Shown: positions 1 through 8,525 of the stretch, piece by piece
Layout of the letters: every line of letters begins with the position of its first letter
Numbering within the stretch: the stretch's first letter is position 1
From: Streptomyces sp. S.PNR 29
GTDB taxonomy: Bacteria > Actinomycetota > Actinomycetes > Streptomycetales > Streptomycetaceae
Direction of reading: 5' to 3'
Length of the DNA stretch: 64,000 nt
Assembly (NCBI RefSeq): GCF_030386795.1
Contig: NZ_JANUQM010000011.1
Location: forward strand, 1 to 64,000
Notes under the pieces: model-generated
Seen by the model: the letters and a program-made list of their open reading frames with translations, nothing else
The model's database searches: none
What the model was told of the DNA's origin: nothing
Position numbers and translations under genes: made by a program

Positions 1-1410
1 CTCGGCCTGCTGCTGGAACAGGGCAGACGGCGTGGTACACGGCGTGGCATGCGCCGTCTCATTCCAGTCATGCACCAACCGCCGACGCTCCACCGCGGAG
101 AGGATGCTCAGCCGGCTTACGGGCAGGTCGGTTTCGCCGGCGGCCGCCATGTCGCACAGGAGGCGCGCGAATCGGTCGACATCAACGGCGGGAGTGTCCT
201 CGTTGGAGAGCGAGTTGTTGATGTCGAAGTCGATACGCAGCGGGCTGTCGCCGGACCGGTCGTAGACCGCGATGGAGAGGTCATCGATCCGCCGGTAAGA
301 GATGTTGTGCGCGGTGGCGGGATGGCCGCCGAAATCGAGGGAGTAGTCGAACGCCATGACGTTGATCTGCGGTCCGAAGCTCTTGAGGCCTCCCAGCCGG
401 TTGCGAAGTGCCTCGCCTCGGTGGCGCTGGTGGCGCAGCACGTCCTTGACGCCGGCGGATACCTGGCCGATCAGTTCCGAGACCCGCAGGTTGCCGAGGA
501 TCGGCACCCGTAGCGGCAGGACGTTCACCATGACCCCGGGGACAGAGCGGGCGAGTTCGGTGGTCCGGCCGGTGACGGGAAGGTCGAGCAGCACCTCGTC
601 GTTGCCGGTGGCCGCGTGCATGAAGGCGGCGGTCGCAGCGATCACGAATCGCGCCAGGCTCACACCGCCGCGCTTGGCGGCGAGCCGGACCAGTTCGGTC
701 TCGGCGGGGGTCAACGAGCAGGTGGCACGCCGGAAGTCGGCGCCGTCCGCCTCCCTGCGGAGTCCCAGGGTCAAGGGTTCCGCTCCGTCCGCGAACATCT
801 GCTCCCAGAACCGCTGGTCGCGCGATGCCTCGGACGAGGAGAGGTAGGCGCTCTCCTCGTCCAGCAGCGCATTGAGGGAGCCGAACGTCCGAGTGGGAGT
901 GGGACAGCAGCGCAATATCGCGTTGTACAGCTCAGACACCCGTCGGGCGAAGATGGCCGCGCCGAAGCCGTCCATGGCGATGTGGTGGTAGCCCTGGTAC
1001 CAGAGGAACCGGTCGGGGGCCACGGTGAACAGTGCGTGGCTGAATGGCGGGTCCACTCGCAGATCGAGGGGGCGCCTCAGATCCTGGCGCATCCACTCCT
1101 CGGCGCTCGCCCGCGGGTCGGACTCGGCGCTGACATCAAGGTGGACCAAGCGCCACTCCGGCGTGTCGCCGATGTATTGGCCGACGCCGTCCGGCCCTTC
1201 GACGAACCGGACCCGCAAGGCCTCGGTCTCCTGGACGGCCTGTCGTAGCGCGGACTCGAACGCGGAATGGTCGATCGGACCATGGATCTCGATGTACTCG
1301 CCCGGTCGGAAGATCGGGGAGTCCGGGGCCAACTGCTGCGCATACCAGATTCCGGCCTGAGCCCCTGACAGCGGCCGAAGCGGCCTGATCATACCCATTT
1401 CTCCACCCAT
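1..1410 (-). CDS. Nonribosomal peptide synthetase, N-terminal condensation domain and start of adenylation domain (partial)
   Basis: The first 470 residues of an NRPS; the 3' part lies beyond the window start. A condensation domain begins almost at the N terminus (PLSGAQAGIWYAQQ) and carries the catalytic HHIAMDG motif at residues 142-148. It resembles the C domain that opens EntF-like synthetases. Near residue 450 the text changes to the hallmark entry of an adenylation domain (VHDWNETA then LFQQQAE). C domains condense an upstream aminoacyl or acyl thioester with the amino acid loaded by the following A domain. A C-first layout means it either acylates the first residue or accepts a chain from another synthetase. 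ATGs lie at 1410, 1398 and 1392; GGTGGAG sits eight bases before 1392, so that start is also plausible. Substrate cannot be predicted because the A-domain core is outside the window. Confidence 0.93.
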   Translation of the reverse strand, partial: MGGEMGMIRPLRPLSGAQAGIWYAQQLAPDSPIFRPGEYIEIHGPIDHSAFESALRQAVQETEALRVRFVEGPDGVGQYIGDTPEWRLVHLDVSAESDPRASAEEWMRQDLRRPLDLRVDPPFSHALFTVAPDRFLWYQGYHHIAMDGFGAAIFARRVSELYNAILRCCPTPTRTFGSLNALLDEESAYLSSSEASRDQRFWEQMFADGAEPLTLGLRREADGADFRRATCSLTPAETELVRLAAKRGGVSLARFVIAATAAFMHAATGNDEVLLDLPVTGRTTELARSVPGVMVNVLPLRVPILGNLRVSELIGQVSAGVKDVLRHQRHRGEALRNRLGGLKSFGPQINVMAFDYSLDFGGHPATAHNISYRRIDDLSIAVYDRSGDSPLRIDFDINNSLSNEDTPAVDVDRFARLLCDMAAAGETDLPVSRLSILSAVERRRLVHDWNETAHATPCTTPSALFQQQAE

Positions 1411-1798
1411 GGAAGTCCCCTCGCCTGCGCGCGCGAGACCGGTTGGCCTCACGACCGGGCGCAGCTGAGTTCGTCGTACCGCAGGGACGACCCGACCCGG
1501 CCCCGGCTCTGTGATGTCCCCGGCCTCGCGCACGGCGCCAGTGCGGACAAGTGTTCTTGGGGCGTGATCCATTCGCTAGCCGGACGGGGTGTCAAGACCT
1601 CCCCCGGACAGCTACTTGCCACTAGCCGCATAACGGTGACGAGGCCGTCTTTGGCTACCAGGATCGTCACGGACCGTAACAGTCGGGAGCCGCGGTATGG
1701 ATACACAGCAGTGGGGCTCGGTCATCGGCTCGCCGATGGCGCTGCCGATGACCGAGCCCCACTGAATGCGGCTTCTCGGGCAGAGACTGCCGGAGACG
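1411..1798. other. Intergenic region upstream of the NRPS gene
   Basis: This 388-base stretch separates the LuxR-type gene from the downstream NRPS gene on the same strand. It contains the long hairpin at 1709-1764 and must hold the NRPS promoter nearer 1411. I see no convincing gene in it; short minus-strand frames lack family resemblance. Confidence 0.5.
1709..1764 (-). terminator. Long perfect hairpin, probable terminator of the LuxR-type gene
   Basis: A perfect 21-base inverted repeat (1709-1729 and 1744-1764) surrounds a 14-base loop. It lies just past the stop codon of the LuxR-type regulator and before the NRPS gene, so it would insulate the regulator transcript from the synthetase. 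There is no long T tract, as is usual in Streptomyces. Confidence 0.75.
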
Positions 1799-2803
1799 TC
1801 AGTCAGCCGTAGTGGGATCTATCCAGCCACGGGCCACGGCCATTGCCCCCGCCTGAAATCTGCTTTTCGCTCCGAGGCGCGTGGCCAGGGTCGCGGTGAT
1901 ACGACGTCCTGTGCGCACGGAGACGCCCAGTTTGCGGGCGACGACCTCGTCGGTGTGCCCCTTGGCCAAAAGGTGCAGAACGGCCTGCTCCTGAGCGCTG
2001 AGACCGTGTTCGTTCTGACCGTCGTCGCTCTTCTCGAGTGGCTCTGCCGAGCGCCAGACCTGTTCGAACAATTCACACAGAGAAGTGACGATTCCCCGGC
2101 ACTTGATGATGTATGCACCCGCGCGCGTGACTTCGGGATCCACCGGAGTGACGGCGGTCTCCTGGTCGTAGATCACCATTCGGGGAGGCAGTATCGGTGC
2201 TGTACGGACCTGGGCGCCGGTACGGACCAGCCAGCGTGTGTAGTCCATACTCGGTGCGTCATTGCGGACGCTCTCCAGGTACACCGTCCGCATCCGCACC
2301 CCGCGTTGCAGAGTGGCCAGGTCGAGTGGCCGACTGGCATCCAGGCTCGCGGCGGACTGGGCGCCCGGGGAGACGAAGCCCATGATCTCGGTGGTGCAGT
2401 TGACGGAGAGGCTCTCGATCCGGAGACGAACGGCGTCTATGCCATCGAGCCGCTCCACATCGAGGCTCCGGCGGCTTCTGTTGAGGTGGCCATACTCGGA
2501 GACCAGAAGTTCCAGCGCCTGTTTGCCGGCGTTGATCTCTTCCTGGCGACGGCGTAATTCGGCTTCCTGGCCGGCCAGCAGCGAAGCCAGTCCTACTTCC
2601 GGTTCGACCGCACGAAAAGCACTCGGGTCTTCCCACGACGGTCGTACGAGAGACAGTCTGGCCAGTTCATCCAACCCCGCGCGGACTCTCTCCTCATTCC
2701 ATCCGAGTCTGCTACCGATTTCGGTCACGCCGGCAGAGGTGTCCTTCAGCATCTCCTGGTATACAGCCGCCGCCGCGGCCCCGATCCCCAGTGATTCCAG
2801 CAC
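1799..2803 (-). CDS. LuxR-family transcriptional regulator with TrmB-like N terminus
   Basis: A 334-aa DNA-binding regulator. Residues about 10-60 look like a winged-helix TrmB-type domain (VTEIGSRLGWNEERVRAGL), the middle is an effector-like region, and residues about 265-325 form a LuxR C-terminal helix-turn-helix (LSAQEQAVLHLLAKGHTDEV). Regulators with this layout often sit beside lipopeptide and other natural-product clusters in Streptomyces. It is the likely pathway regulator of the adjacent NRPS. Codon 83 (2557-2555) is TTA, the rare leucine codon read by the bldA tRNA, so translation would be delayed to late growth. The gene diverges from the small gene at 3117 and is followed by a strong hairpin. 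Confidence 0.88.
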   Translation of the reverse strand: MLESLGIGAAAAAVYQEMLKDTSAGVTEIGSRLGWNEERVRAGLDELARLSLVRPSWEDPSAFRAVEPEVGLASLLAGQEAELRRRQEEINAGKQALELLVSEYGHLNRSRRSLDVERLDGIDAVRLRIESLSVNCTTEIMGFVSPGAQSAASLDASRPLDLATLQRGVRMRTVYLESVRNDAPSMDYTRWLVRTGAQVRTAPILPPRMVIYDQETAVTPVDPEVTRAGAYIIKCRGIVTSLCELFEQVWRSAEPLEKSDDGQNEHGLSAQEQAVLHLLAKGHTDEVVARKLGVSVRTGRRITATLATRLGAKSRFQAGAMAVARGWIDPTTAD

Positions 2804-3116
2804 GTTCCTTCACCCCGACACGCCGTGAACGATGATGATCGCGACAGTAGCTTCGGTCAGGGGGTTCAGCCAATCAAGTTACACAGAGTGACTGGATTTG
2901 GGCTCTTCGGCTGTGCTTCTCGCGTGCGGGTCCGCATCTCATGGCGGCGGCCGACTAGCATCACGAGCGGAGCCGTCGTACGGTTCATCCGATTTAGGCA
3001 TTCTCCCAATCACGTTGCCGTCTGAGTGCCGACCACGCCCTGCGGGCGCGGTCCTGTCAGGTCCTGTCGCACGATTCGCCCGGCGCGTGATCCACCAGCG
3101 ACCATTCAGGGAGCCG
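2804..3116. promoter_or_regulatory. Divergent promoter region between the LuxR-type gene and the 129-aa gene
   Basis: This 313-base region lies between two divergently read genes and is lower in G+C than its surroundings. It should contain both promoters and possibly the regulator's own binding site. I could not pick out a specific operator. Confidence 0.45.
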
Positions 3117-3506
3117 ATGTACCTCGTACGGGCCCATCTGGAGTCCCGGCACCCATGGGACCCCACGAGCGTGCGGCGCGGACTGCTGCGAGCCGCCACT
3201 CCGGCCGACGGCCTGGAGCACGTGTTCGTCCAGGACGGCGATCGTGCTACGACGGCGGTGCTGTTCATCTGCGCTCCTTCCCTGTTCCGGGCCGAAGCAG
3301 CCGCCAGGACCGTCTGTGAGAACTTCCTGGCCCAGTCGTCGACTCATGACGGTGCCAAGTTGCTGGCACTGGCCGCGGATCTCGTTCCCGCCCTCGGGCA
3401 TCTGCTGGTCTCCGATGAGGACGTGCCGGGCCGAGCCCAGCCCGGCCGAGAGCCGGCGGATGGCAATGACTTGCCGTGGCAACACCCTGACTCCTCCCAA
3501 GCGTGA
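3117..3506 (+). CDS. Small conserved-type protein divergent from the LuxR regulator
   Basis: A 129-aa protein starting MYLVRAHLESRH with AGGGAG three bases before the ATG. It has no signal peptide or membrane segment. The body reads as one folded domain (EHVFVQDGDRATTAVLFIC, then an alanine-rich helix FRAEAAARTVCENFLA) and the C-terminal 45 residues are low-complexity. From memory, small proteins with this opening occur next to TrmB/LuxR-type regulators in other Streptomyces clusters, but the function is unknown. Its position suggests a partner of the regulator or a cluster accessory gene. Confidence 0.6.
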   Translation: MYLVRAHLESRHPWDPTSVRRGLLRAATPADGLEHVFVQDGDRATTAVLFICAPSLFRAEAAARTVCENFLAQSSTHDGAKLLALAADLVPALGHLLVSDEDVPGRAQPGREPADGNDLPWQHPDSSQA

Positions 3507-3792
3507 CGTGGGCCTTCCCTGACAGCCAGAATCGAGTCACCACCGCGTGAGAATCCGGAATACCGACGATGGGGACTCGTTGTCGCGGGGGTTCTCGTCG
3601 GCCAGAACGGAATGTGGCATATGGGGGAGATTCCCGTGTCCTTCGATGTTGAATTATCGCTTTCCCGGGGCCCCGGTACCGGTGTGACTGCCGGTCCAGT
3701 GGCGTCGGTGAGAACCGCCGGTCACAACGGAGAAATGGGCTTTAACAACAGCTGGGACTGACCATCGAAGCTCTCCGACGGTGGAGGAAAGC

Positions 3793-5109
3793 GTGAAAGC
3801 GCTGATCTATGCCTGCCATGGATTCCGTGGTGACGTCCAGCCCTATCTCGCGCTGGCATACGCACTGGAGTCGGCCGGGCACTCCGCGGTGCTGGCCGCC
3901 CCGCGGCGCTTCACCGGTCTCGCGGAGCAGTACGGCATCCGGTTCGTCTCCCTCACCGACGAGCTTCTCGGCCTCTATGCGCGGGCCGACGTCCAGGAGA
4001 CCCTCCTGTACAGCGACGCTCCACGCCGCGAGGACCAGGAACTGCGGATGGCCCTCCTCCAGGAGGTCATGCCCCGCTTCTTCCCCGATCTGCTTGCCGA
4101 GATATGGGCGGTGGCGCGTGACGAAGAGCCGGACATCATTGTCTACTCGCACGTCTGGCGGCAGGCGGTGCACCAGATCGCGGAGCGGCTCGGGGTGCCA
4201 CACGTTCTGGCTGCGCTGTACCCGCATTTCCTGCCGTCCCGTCACTACCCGGCAGGCGACGGTCTCTCCGCCCATCCCTCGAATCTGGCGGACCACGAGG
4301 AGGCCATTCGCAACCCCCTCGATCCGCTGACCACCGAGATGGTCTCCACATGGCGTGCAAACACCTTGGGCCTGCCACCGCGCGAGGGCTGGCTCGACTA
4401 CCGCTGTAGCGCCGACGGCACACCCACCCCGGTGCTCCATGGGTTCAGCCCACACGAACTGCCGCCCGCCCCGGACTGGCCCACGTGGGCCCACGTCACA
4501 GGTTTCTGGACTCTTCCGGCTCACGAGGGCTGGCAGCCTTCCAGCCAGCTCCTGGAATTCCTGGCGGCTGGGAAGACGCCTATCGCCGTGGGCTTCGGGA
4601 GCATGACGCGGCCGGATACCGAGAACGTCGGCCGCATGGTGCAGGTGGCCGTCCAAGAAACGAACAACCGGGCAGTGATCGTGACGGGTTGGGGAGGCAT
4701 TGAGATTACGGAGCCGTCCGAGGACATCCTCGTCGTGGACGAGGTGCCGTACGACTGGCTTTTCCCGCGCGTCCGTGCCGCCGTCCATGCTGGCGGGATC
4801 GGCACACACAACGCGGCCCTCGTGGTCGGCATCCCCCAGGTCACCGTCCCATTCCATGCCGAGCAGCTCATGTGGAGCGAGCACCTGCACACACTCGGTG
4901 TGGCGCCGCGCCCCATCAAGCAGCGTGAACTCACCGGCGAGAACCTGGCAGATGCCATCCGGCAGGCGACCACGGACTCCGGGATAGTCCAGAACGCCGC
5001 ACGGTTCGCGGAGATGGTCCGGCCGGAGGACGGTTGCGCAAAGGCTGTGCGTCTGCTGGAGGAAATCCAGCGATGTGCCGGCAGTGCGTCAGGACAACCA
5101 GTTCGATAG
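3793..5109 (+). CDS. GT1-family (MGT/sterol glucosyltransferase-like) glycosyltransferase
   Basis: A 438-aa GT-B glycosyltransferase that should move a sugar from an NDP-sugar to a small-molecule acceptor. The N terminus has the family opening KALIYACHGFRGDVQPYLAL and the C-terminal half has the nucleotide-sugar region with VHAGGIGTHNAAL (normally HHGGxGT) and VPFHAEQLMWSEH. The GTG at 3793 is preferred because GGAGGA lies four bases upstream; an in-frame GTG at 3781 has no such site. Beside an NRPS and a sulfotransferase it most likely decorates the peptide product, though a lipid acceptor is possible. Confidence 0.88.
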   Translation: MKALIYACHGFRGDVQPYLALAYALESAGHSAVLAAPRRFTGLAEQYGIRFVSLTDELLGLYARADVQETLLYSDAPRREDQELRMALLQEVMPRFFPDLLAEIWAVARDEEPDIIVYSHVWRQAVHQIAERLGVPHVLAALYPHFLPSRHYPAGDGLSAHPSNLADHEEAIRNPLDPLTTEMVSTWRANTLGLPPREGWLDYRCSADGTPTPVLHGFSPHELPPAPDWPTWAHVTGFWTLPAHEGWQPSSQLLEFLAAGKTPIAVGFGSMTRPDTENVGRMVQVAVQETNNRAVIVTGWGGIEITEPSEDILVVDEVPYDWLFPRVRAAVHAGGIGTHNAALVVGIPQVTVPFHAEQLMWSEHLHTLGVAPRPIKQRELTGENLADAIRQATTDSGIVQNAARFAEMVRPEDGCAKAVRLLEEIQRCAGSASGQPVR

Positions 5110-5252
5110 ACGACGCCTGGCTCTCTCCGGACCTGGCTCCTTGCTCACTCAACCAACGGCAGCTGCCATCTGTTCGGACAGGTCCTCAACCCGCAGAGGC
5201 TCTCGCCGCACAATCGTGATTCGCTCGGATGGCAATGATGGAGAGGCTGGAA

Positions 5253-6062
5253 TTGAACGCAGTCAACGATGTGTGTGACCGCTCTTCGGTAAGGCTAGTT
5301 GAATCGCCGGTGTTTGTGATCTCGACGGTGAGATCCGGATCCACCCTGCTTCGATGCGTGCTCAACGCCCATTCCGAGCTGCACGCCGGTCATGAGCTGC
5401 ACTTGGGGGACCTGCAGGTCAGACTGGACACGGATCCGGCAGTTACGGCGATGAGTGCACTGGGTATTTCCAGTGCTGAGCTCGAGTACCTTCTCTGGGA
5501 TCGCCTTCTTGACCGTCAGCTGAAGAACAGTGGGAAGAATGTCCTGGTGGAGAAAACGCCGGGTAACGCCTATATCTGGAAAAGGATCGCCGAGTGCTGG
5601 CCCCAGGCCAGGTACATCTTCCTGCTACGCCATCCGCTGCACGTCCTGGAATCGCTGGTGGAGGTTATCCGCGAGGGTGCGACCGAAGAGCAGCTTGCTG
5701 TAGGCGACGCGGACGAGGTGGCGGCGAGGCTGAAGAGGGCGGCTCTTCGGATGCTTGTGCCGATGATCGAAGCAGTTATCGAGGCTCGTGACAACCTTCC
5801 GGGAATCACGGTGAGGTACGAGGACCTGACAGCGCACCCGAGAATTGTCACCCAGCGCATCTGTGAATTTCTGGACGTGCCGTGGGAAGCTGGCATGTTG
5901 GACTACGGCAGCCGCGAACAGGGGCCGTATCAGATGTTCCTGGGGGACTGGCATGAAAAGATCCTGTCCGGGGTTATCCAGCCTCATCGCGAACTGCCAA
6001 GCGCCGATGATGTCCCCGAAGAATTGTTGGCTTACTGCAAGGCCTTCGCATATCTTCCATAG
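5253..6062 (+). CDS. PAPS-dependent sulfotransferase family protein
   Basis: A 269-aa protein if the TTG at 5253 is used (GGAGAGG six bases upstream); ATGs at 5229, 5235 and 5238 are in-frame alternatives without good ribosome sites. The 5'-phosphosulfate loop VISTVRSGSTLLR and the 3'-phosphate segment RYIFLLRHPLHVLES are both present, as is the C-terminal YEDLTAHP typical of the family. It should transfer sulfate from PAPS to a hydroxyl or amine. It follows the glycosyltransferase by about 140 bases on the same strand, so the cluster product may be glycosylated and sulfated. It is the last intact gene before the insertion-sequence debris. Confidence 0.85.
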   Translation: MNAVNDVCDRSSVRLVESPVFVISTVRSGSTLLRCVLNAHSELHAGHELHLGDLQVRLDTDPAVTAMSALGISSAELEYLLWDRLLDRQLKNSGKNVLVEKTPGNAYIWKRIAECWPQARYIFLLRHPLHVLESLVEVIREGATEEQLAVGDADEVAARLKRAALRMLVPMIEAVIEARDNLPGITVRYEDLTAHPRIVTQRICEFLDVPWEAGMLDYGSREQGPYQMFLGDWHEKILSGVIQPHRELPSADDVPEELLAYCKAFAYLP

Positions 6063-6083
6063 CGCGTCGACGGCCGTTCCCGG

Positions 6084-6278
6084 TGGGTGCAGCCACCTCG
6101 GTCCCCAGGACTGTCACGGTCTGCTCGTTCGACGCGGTGAAGATCTTATCGACCAGTTGCTCGGCCATCCTCGGTGCCTCGGGCCGTAACAGGGTGATCA
6201 ACCGACGGTGGCCGGCCCTGCGGATGTGAGCCGGAGATCCGAGGTGCTCCGGCGCGCGTAGGAACGCGGCGATGCTAG
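6084..6278 (-). pseudogene. IS110-family transposase fragment
   Basis: Minus-strand reading gives SIAAFLRAPEHLGSPAHIRR, then RLITLLRPEAPRMAEQLV and ASNEQTVTVLGTEVAA, which matches the middle of IS110-type transposases as I know them. Only about 60 residues remain, with no start, no catalytic N terminus and no C-terminal Ser domain, so it is a dead remnant. It lies directly after the sulfotransferase and begins the junk region that separates the cluster from the core chromosome. Confidence 0.7.
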
Positions 6279-6440
6279 TCGGTCATCTGGCCAGGGTTCA
6301 CCGCCGGACTCCTCGGCCGTTCGGCCGATCCCGGCGAAAACCGTCTCGCGCCTCGCCGCAGCTGCCGGCGGAGTAGGAGCCGGACCAGAAGTGGCCGCCC
6401 CGCAATACCGGCACACGTGTGCGTCGTCCTGCTTGCGGCC

Positions 6441-6590
6441 CAGACCACCCTGGACGAGCTGATCCGTGTCGCGGGCAGCCGGTGGGCCATCGAGGAATGG
6501 TTCCAGAGCGCGAAGCAGGAGTGCGGCCTGGACGGCTGCCGGGTCCGCCGTTATCCCGGCTGGCACTGTCACATGACTCCAGCCATGGCC
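6441..6590 (+). pseudogene. IS701-family transposase C-terminal fragment, inverted relative to its neighbour
   Basis: Plus-strand text TTLDELIRVAGSRWAIEEWF followed by QSAKQECGLDGCRVRRYPGW is the C-terminal block of an IS701-type DDE transposase (it contains the E of the DDE set). The rest of the same protein lies on the opposite strand immediately to the right and stops exactly where this block should start. The simplest reading is a local inversion of about 160 bases inside one former element. Confidence 0.7.
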
Positions 6591-6596
6591 ACCCAG

Positions 6597-7290
6597 GTAG
6601 GCGATCTCGTCCGGCCGGGCGATGCTGCGGCGGGCCATGAGCCACCGCCGATGGCCGGGCTCGTCGCCGTCGAAGAACGGGACGGCGGGAAGCTGTGGGG
6701 CTGCCCAGTCGTAGACGCGGGGGCCTTTGGCATCCCCGCACGAGAGCCGCTCCCAGGCACATCACCGATGAGCTGGGCGATGCGCCAGCAGCTGGCGAGG
6801 GACTTGACCTGCTGCGATTTCGGCACCGCGACGACATAGCCGATGCCGGCCCCCTGGAGCATGCGCCGAAAGTGCCAGTCCTGACCGTAGAGAGCGTCCG
6901 CGGTCACCCAGGAGGTCGGCAGCGGCGAGGCCAGGGCCCGTGTGACCAGGGTTTGGGCCAGCTCGGTCTTGGTGGCGAAGCCACGGCTGTCGGGGACCTG
7001 CGCCGCCTGGCACCGCTCGCGGTCGGACGTCCAGGACTTGGGGAGATGAAGCTCCCGGTCCACCAAGGTTCGGCCCGCGACGAGGCATAGGCGGCGAACA
7101 CCGCGACCTGGCACTTTTCAGCGCGTCTCGCAGTGCCTGAGTGCTGCCGTTGCACCCAGCCGAGGTATCGCCCTTCTTCGGGAACCCTGTCTCGTCGATG
7201 ACGAGGACGCCCTCAGGCTCGCCAAGCCGAACAGCGACGTATGCCTGCACATCGTCGCGGACCGCGTCCGCGTCCCACCGGGCACAAACA
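6597..7290 (-). pseudogene. IS701-family transposase, frameshifted and truncated
   Basis: Minus-strand frames carry, in order, ARWDADAVRDDVQAYVAVRL, VLVIDETGFPKKG (first catalytic Asp), QRQHSGTARRAEKCQVAVF, RTLVDRELHLPKSWTSDRER, SWVTADALYGQDWHFRRML (second Asp) and MARRSIARPDEIAY. These match successive parts of IS701 transposases but lie in three frames, with breaks near 7157 and 7083. The N-terminal 60 or so residues are missing and the last quarter is inverted at 6441-6590. Not functional. Confidence 0.8.
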
Positions 7291-7354
7291 GGTTGCCGCT
7301 GACTTAAGGGTCCGCCCGGCTTCGTTGAACAAGTGGCTGCGCCGCACGGACGTC
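7283..7354 (+). pseudogene. Possible IS3-type OrfA helix-turn-helix fragment
   Basis: About 24 residues (KQVAADLRVRPASLNKWLRR) resemble the helix-turn-helix of IS3-family OrfA proteins. It abuts the truncated N end of the IS701 remnant, so it may be the element that broke it. Too short to be sure. Confidence 0.35.
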
Positions 7355-7740
7355 GGCCGAAGCCGTCAGGTCCGTCTGGGTCGTTTGACCCCGTCGAGTA
7401 CGAGACCATCATGGCTTCTCACGCAGCACTCGCTGCATAAACCCGGCCTGTCACCCGATCGTGCAGCAGCCCCCGATCTTGCTGGAGACCCTCGCTTGCC
7501 TGACGATCCATCAGGAAAGTCGGCATAAAATGAGTACCAGTCCGCGGCAGATTTCCGTACATGCTCCTGCTCGACGGCTTCGCGGTAGCTCGATTTGCGC
7601 AGACCGCGCAGGTGAGAAGCCTGCTCGCAGCGACGCACGATGTTGTGGAAAGTCTTCGAGTCGAAGGCATACCGATGTACAGTGAACGACGCCCTTGACC
7701 TGCAAAAAGCTGGCAGGGAGCCGTCTTCCAGGAGTTCAAA
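7355..7740. other. Unassigned region upstream of panD
   Basis: This 386-base stretch sits between the insertion-sequence debris and panD. A minus-strand frame reads FTVHRYAFDSKTFHNIVRRC but no family was recognised, and no clean gene is visible on either strand. The panD promoter and a ribosome site (a weak GGAG at 7730-7733) must lie at its right end. Confidence 0.4.
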
Positions 7741-8160
7741 ATGCTGCGCACCATGTTCAAGTCCAAGATCCACCGAGCCACCGTCACCCAGGCCGACCTG
7801 CACTACGTGGGATCGGTGACGATCGACGCCGATCTGCTGGACGCCGCCGATCTGCTGCCCGGCGAGCTCGTGCACATCGTCGACATCACGAACGGCGCCC
7901 GGCTGGAGACCTACGTCATCGAGGGCGAGCGCGGCTCCGGTGTGATCGGGATCAACGGGGCCGCCGCCCATCTCGTCCACCCGGGCGACCTGGTGATCAT
8001 CATCAGCTACGCTCAGGTGACCGACGCCGAGGCGCGGGCCCTCAAGCCGCGGGTCGTGCACGTGGACCACGACAACCGCATCGTGGCCCTGGGTGCCGAC
8101 CCGTCCGAGCCGGTGCCTGGTTCGGACCAGGAACGCAGCCCGCAGGCCGTACGCGTCTGA
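7741..8160 (+). CDS. panD: Aspartate 1-decarboxylase
   Basis: A 139-aa pyruvoyl-dependent enzyme that makes beta-alanine from L-aspartate for pantothenate and coenzyme A. The self-cleavage site is the Gly24-Ser25 pair in HYVGSVTID; Ser25 becomes the pyruvoyl group. Further family blocks are MLRTMFKSKIHRATVTQADL at the N terminus, GELVHIVDITNGARLETYVI, and GINGAAAHLVHPGDLVIIIS. The length fits the family. It marks the left edge of the conserved chromosome next to the insertion-sequence remnants and is followed 20 bases later by a GNAT gene, probably in the same transcript. In some bacteria PanD maturation needs a GNAT-like partner (PanM/PanZ), so this adjacency may matter. Confidence 0.96.
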   Translation: MLRTMFKSKIHRATVTQADLHYVGSVTIDADLLDAADLLPGELVHIVDITNGARLETYVIEGERGSGVIGINGAAAHLVHPGDLVIIISYAQVTDAEARALKPRVVHVDHDNRIVALGADPSEPVPGSDQERSPQAVRV

Positions 8161-8180
8161 CCGACCGACGAGGGGTGCCC

Positions 8181-8525
8181 ATGAGCGAGGTCAAGATCCG
8201 CGACGACCGGGCGGCGGGCCGCCTGGAGGCCGTGGGCGACGGTGAAGTGGTCGGCCACATCCAGTACTTCGTCCTGGAGTCCCCCGAACGCGCCCTCGTC
8301 CCCGTCCACACGATCGTGGAGCCCGCCCACGAGGGCAGAGGCATCGCGGGCTCGCTGGCACGCGAGCTGTACGGCATCGCGCGGGGCGAGGGCGTCCCCG
8401 TCGCCCCGCTGTGCCCGTACGTCGCCAAGTGGGCCGAACGCCACCCCGAGGAGGCTCCGGCGGCCGGCCCCGAACTGCTGCGGGCAGCGAAGGACTGGCT
8501 CGTGGCGCATCCCGAGGGTTTCTGA
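8181..8525 (+). CDS. Small GNAT-family N-acetyltransferase (YjdJ/NATD1 type)
   Basis: A 114-aa single-domain acetyltransferase of the COG2388 type. It has GEVVGHIQYFVLE, the acetyl-CoA loop HEGRGIAGSLARELYGIARG and the closing CPYVAKWAERHPE motif typical of this short group. The ATG at 8181 follows GAGGGGTGCCC. It sits 20 bases after panD. The E. coli PanD maturation factor PanM/PanZ is also a small GNAT protein, but this COG2388-type protein is not clearly its orthologue, so a role with PanD is only an inference. Confidence 0.88.
   Translation: MSEVKIRDDRAAGRLEAVGDGEVVGHIQYFVLESPERALVPVHTIVEPAHEGRGIAGSLARELYGIARGEGVPVAPLCPYVAKWAERHPEEAPAAGPELLRAAKDWLVAHPEGF

Noticed and set aside
1449..1706. 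85-aa minus-strand frame upstream of the NRPS gene
   Set aside because: No ribosome site or family resemblance, and it ends before the NRPS promoter region.
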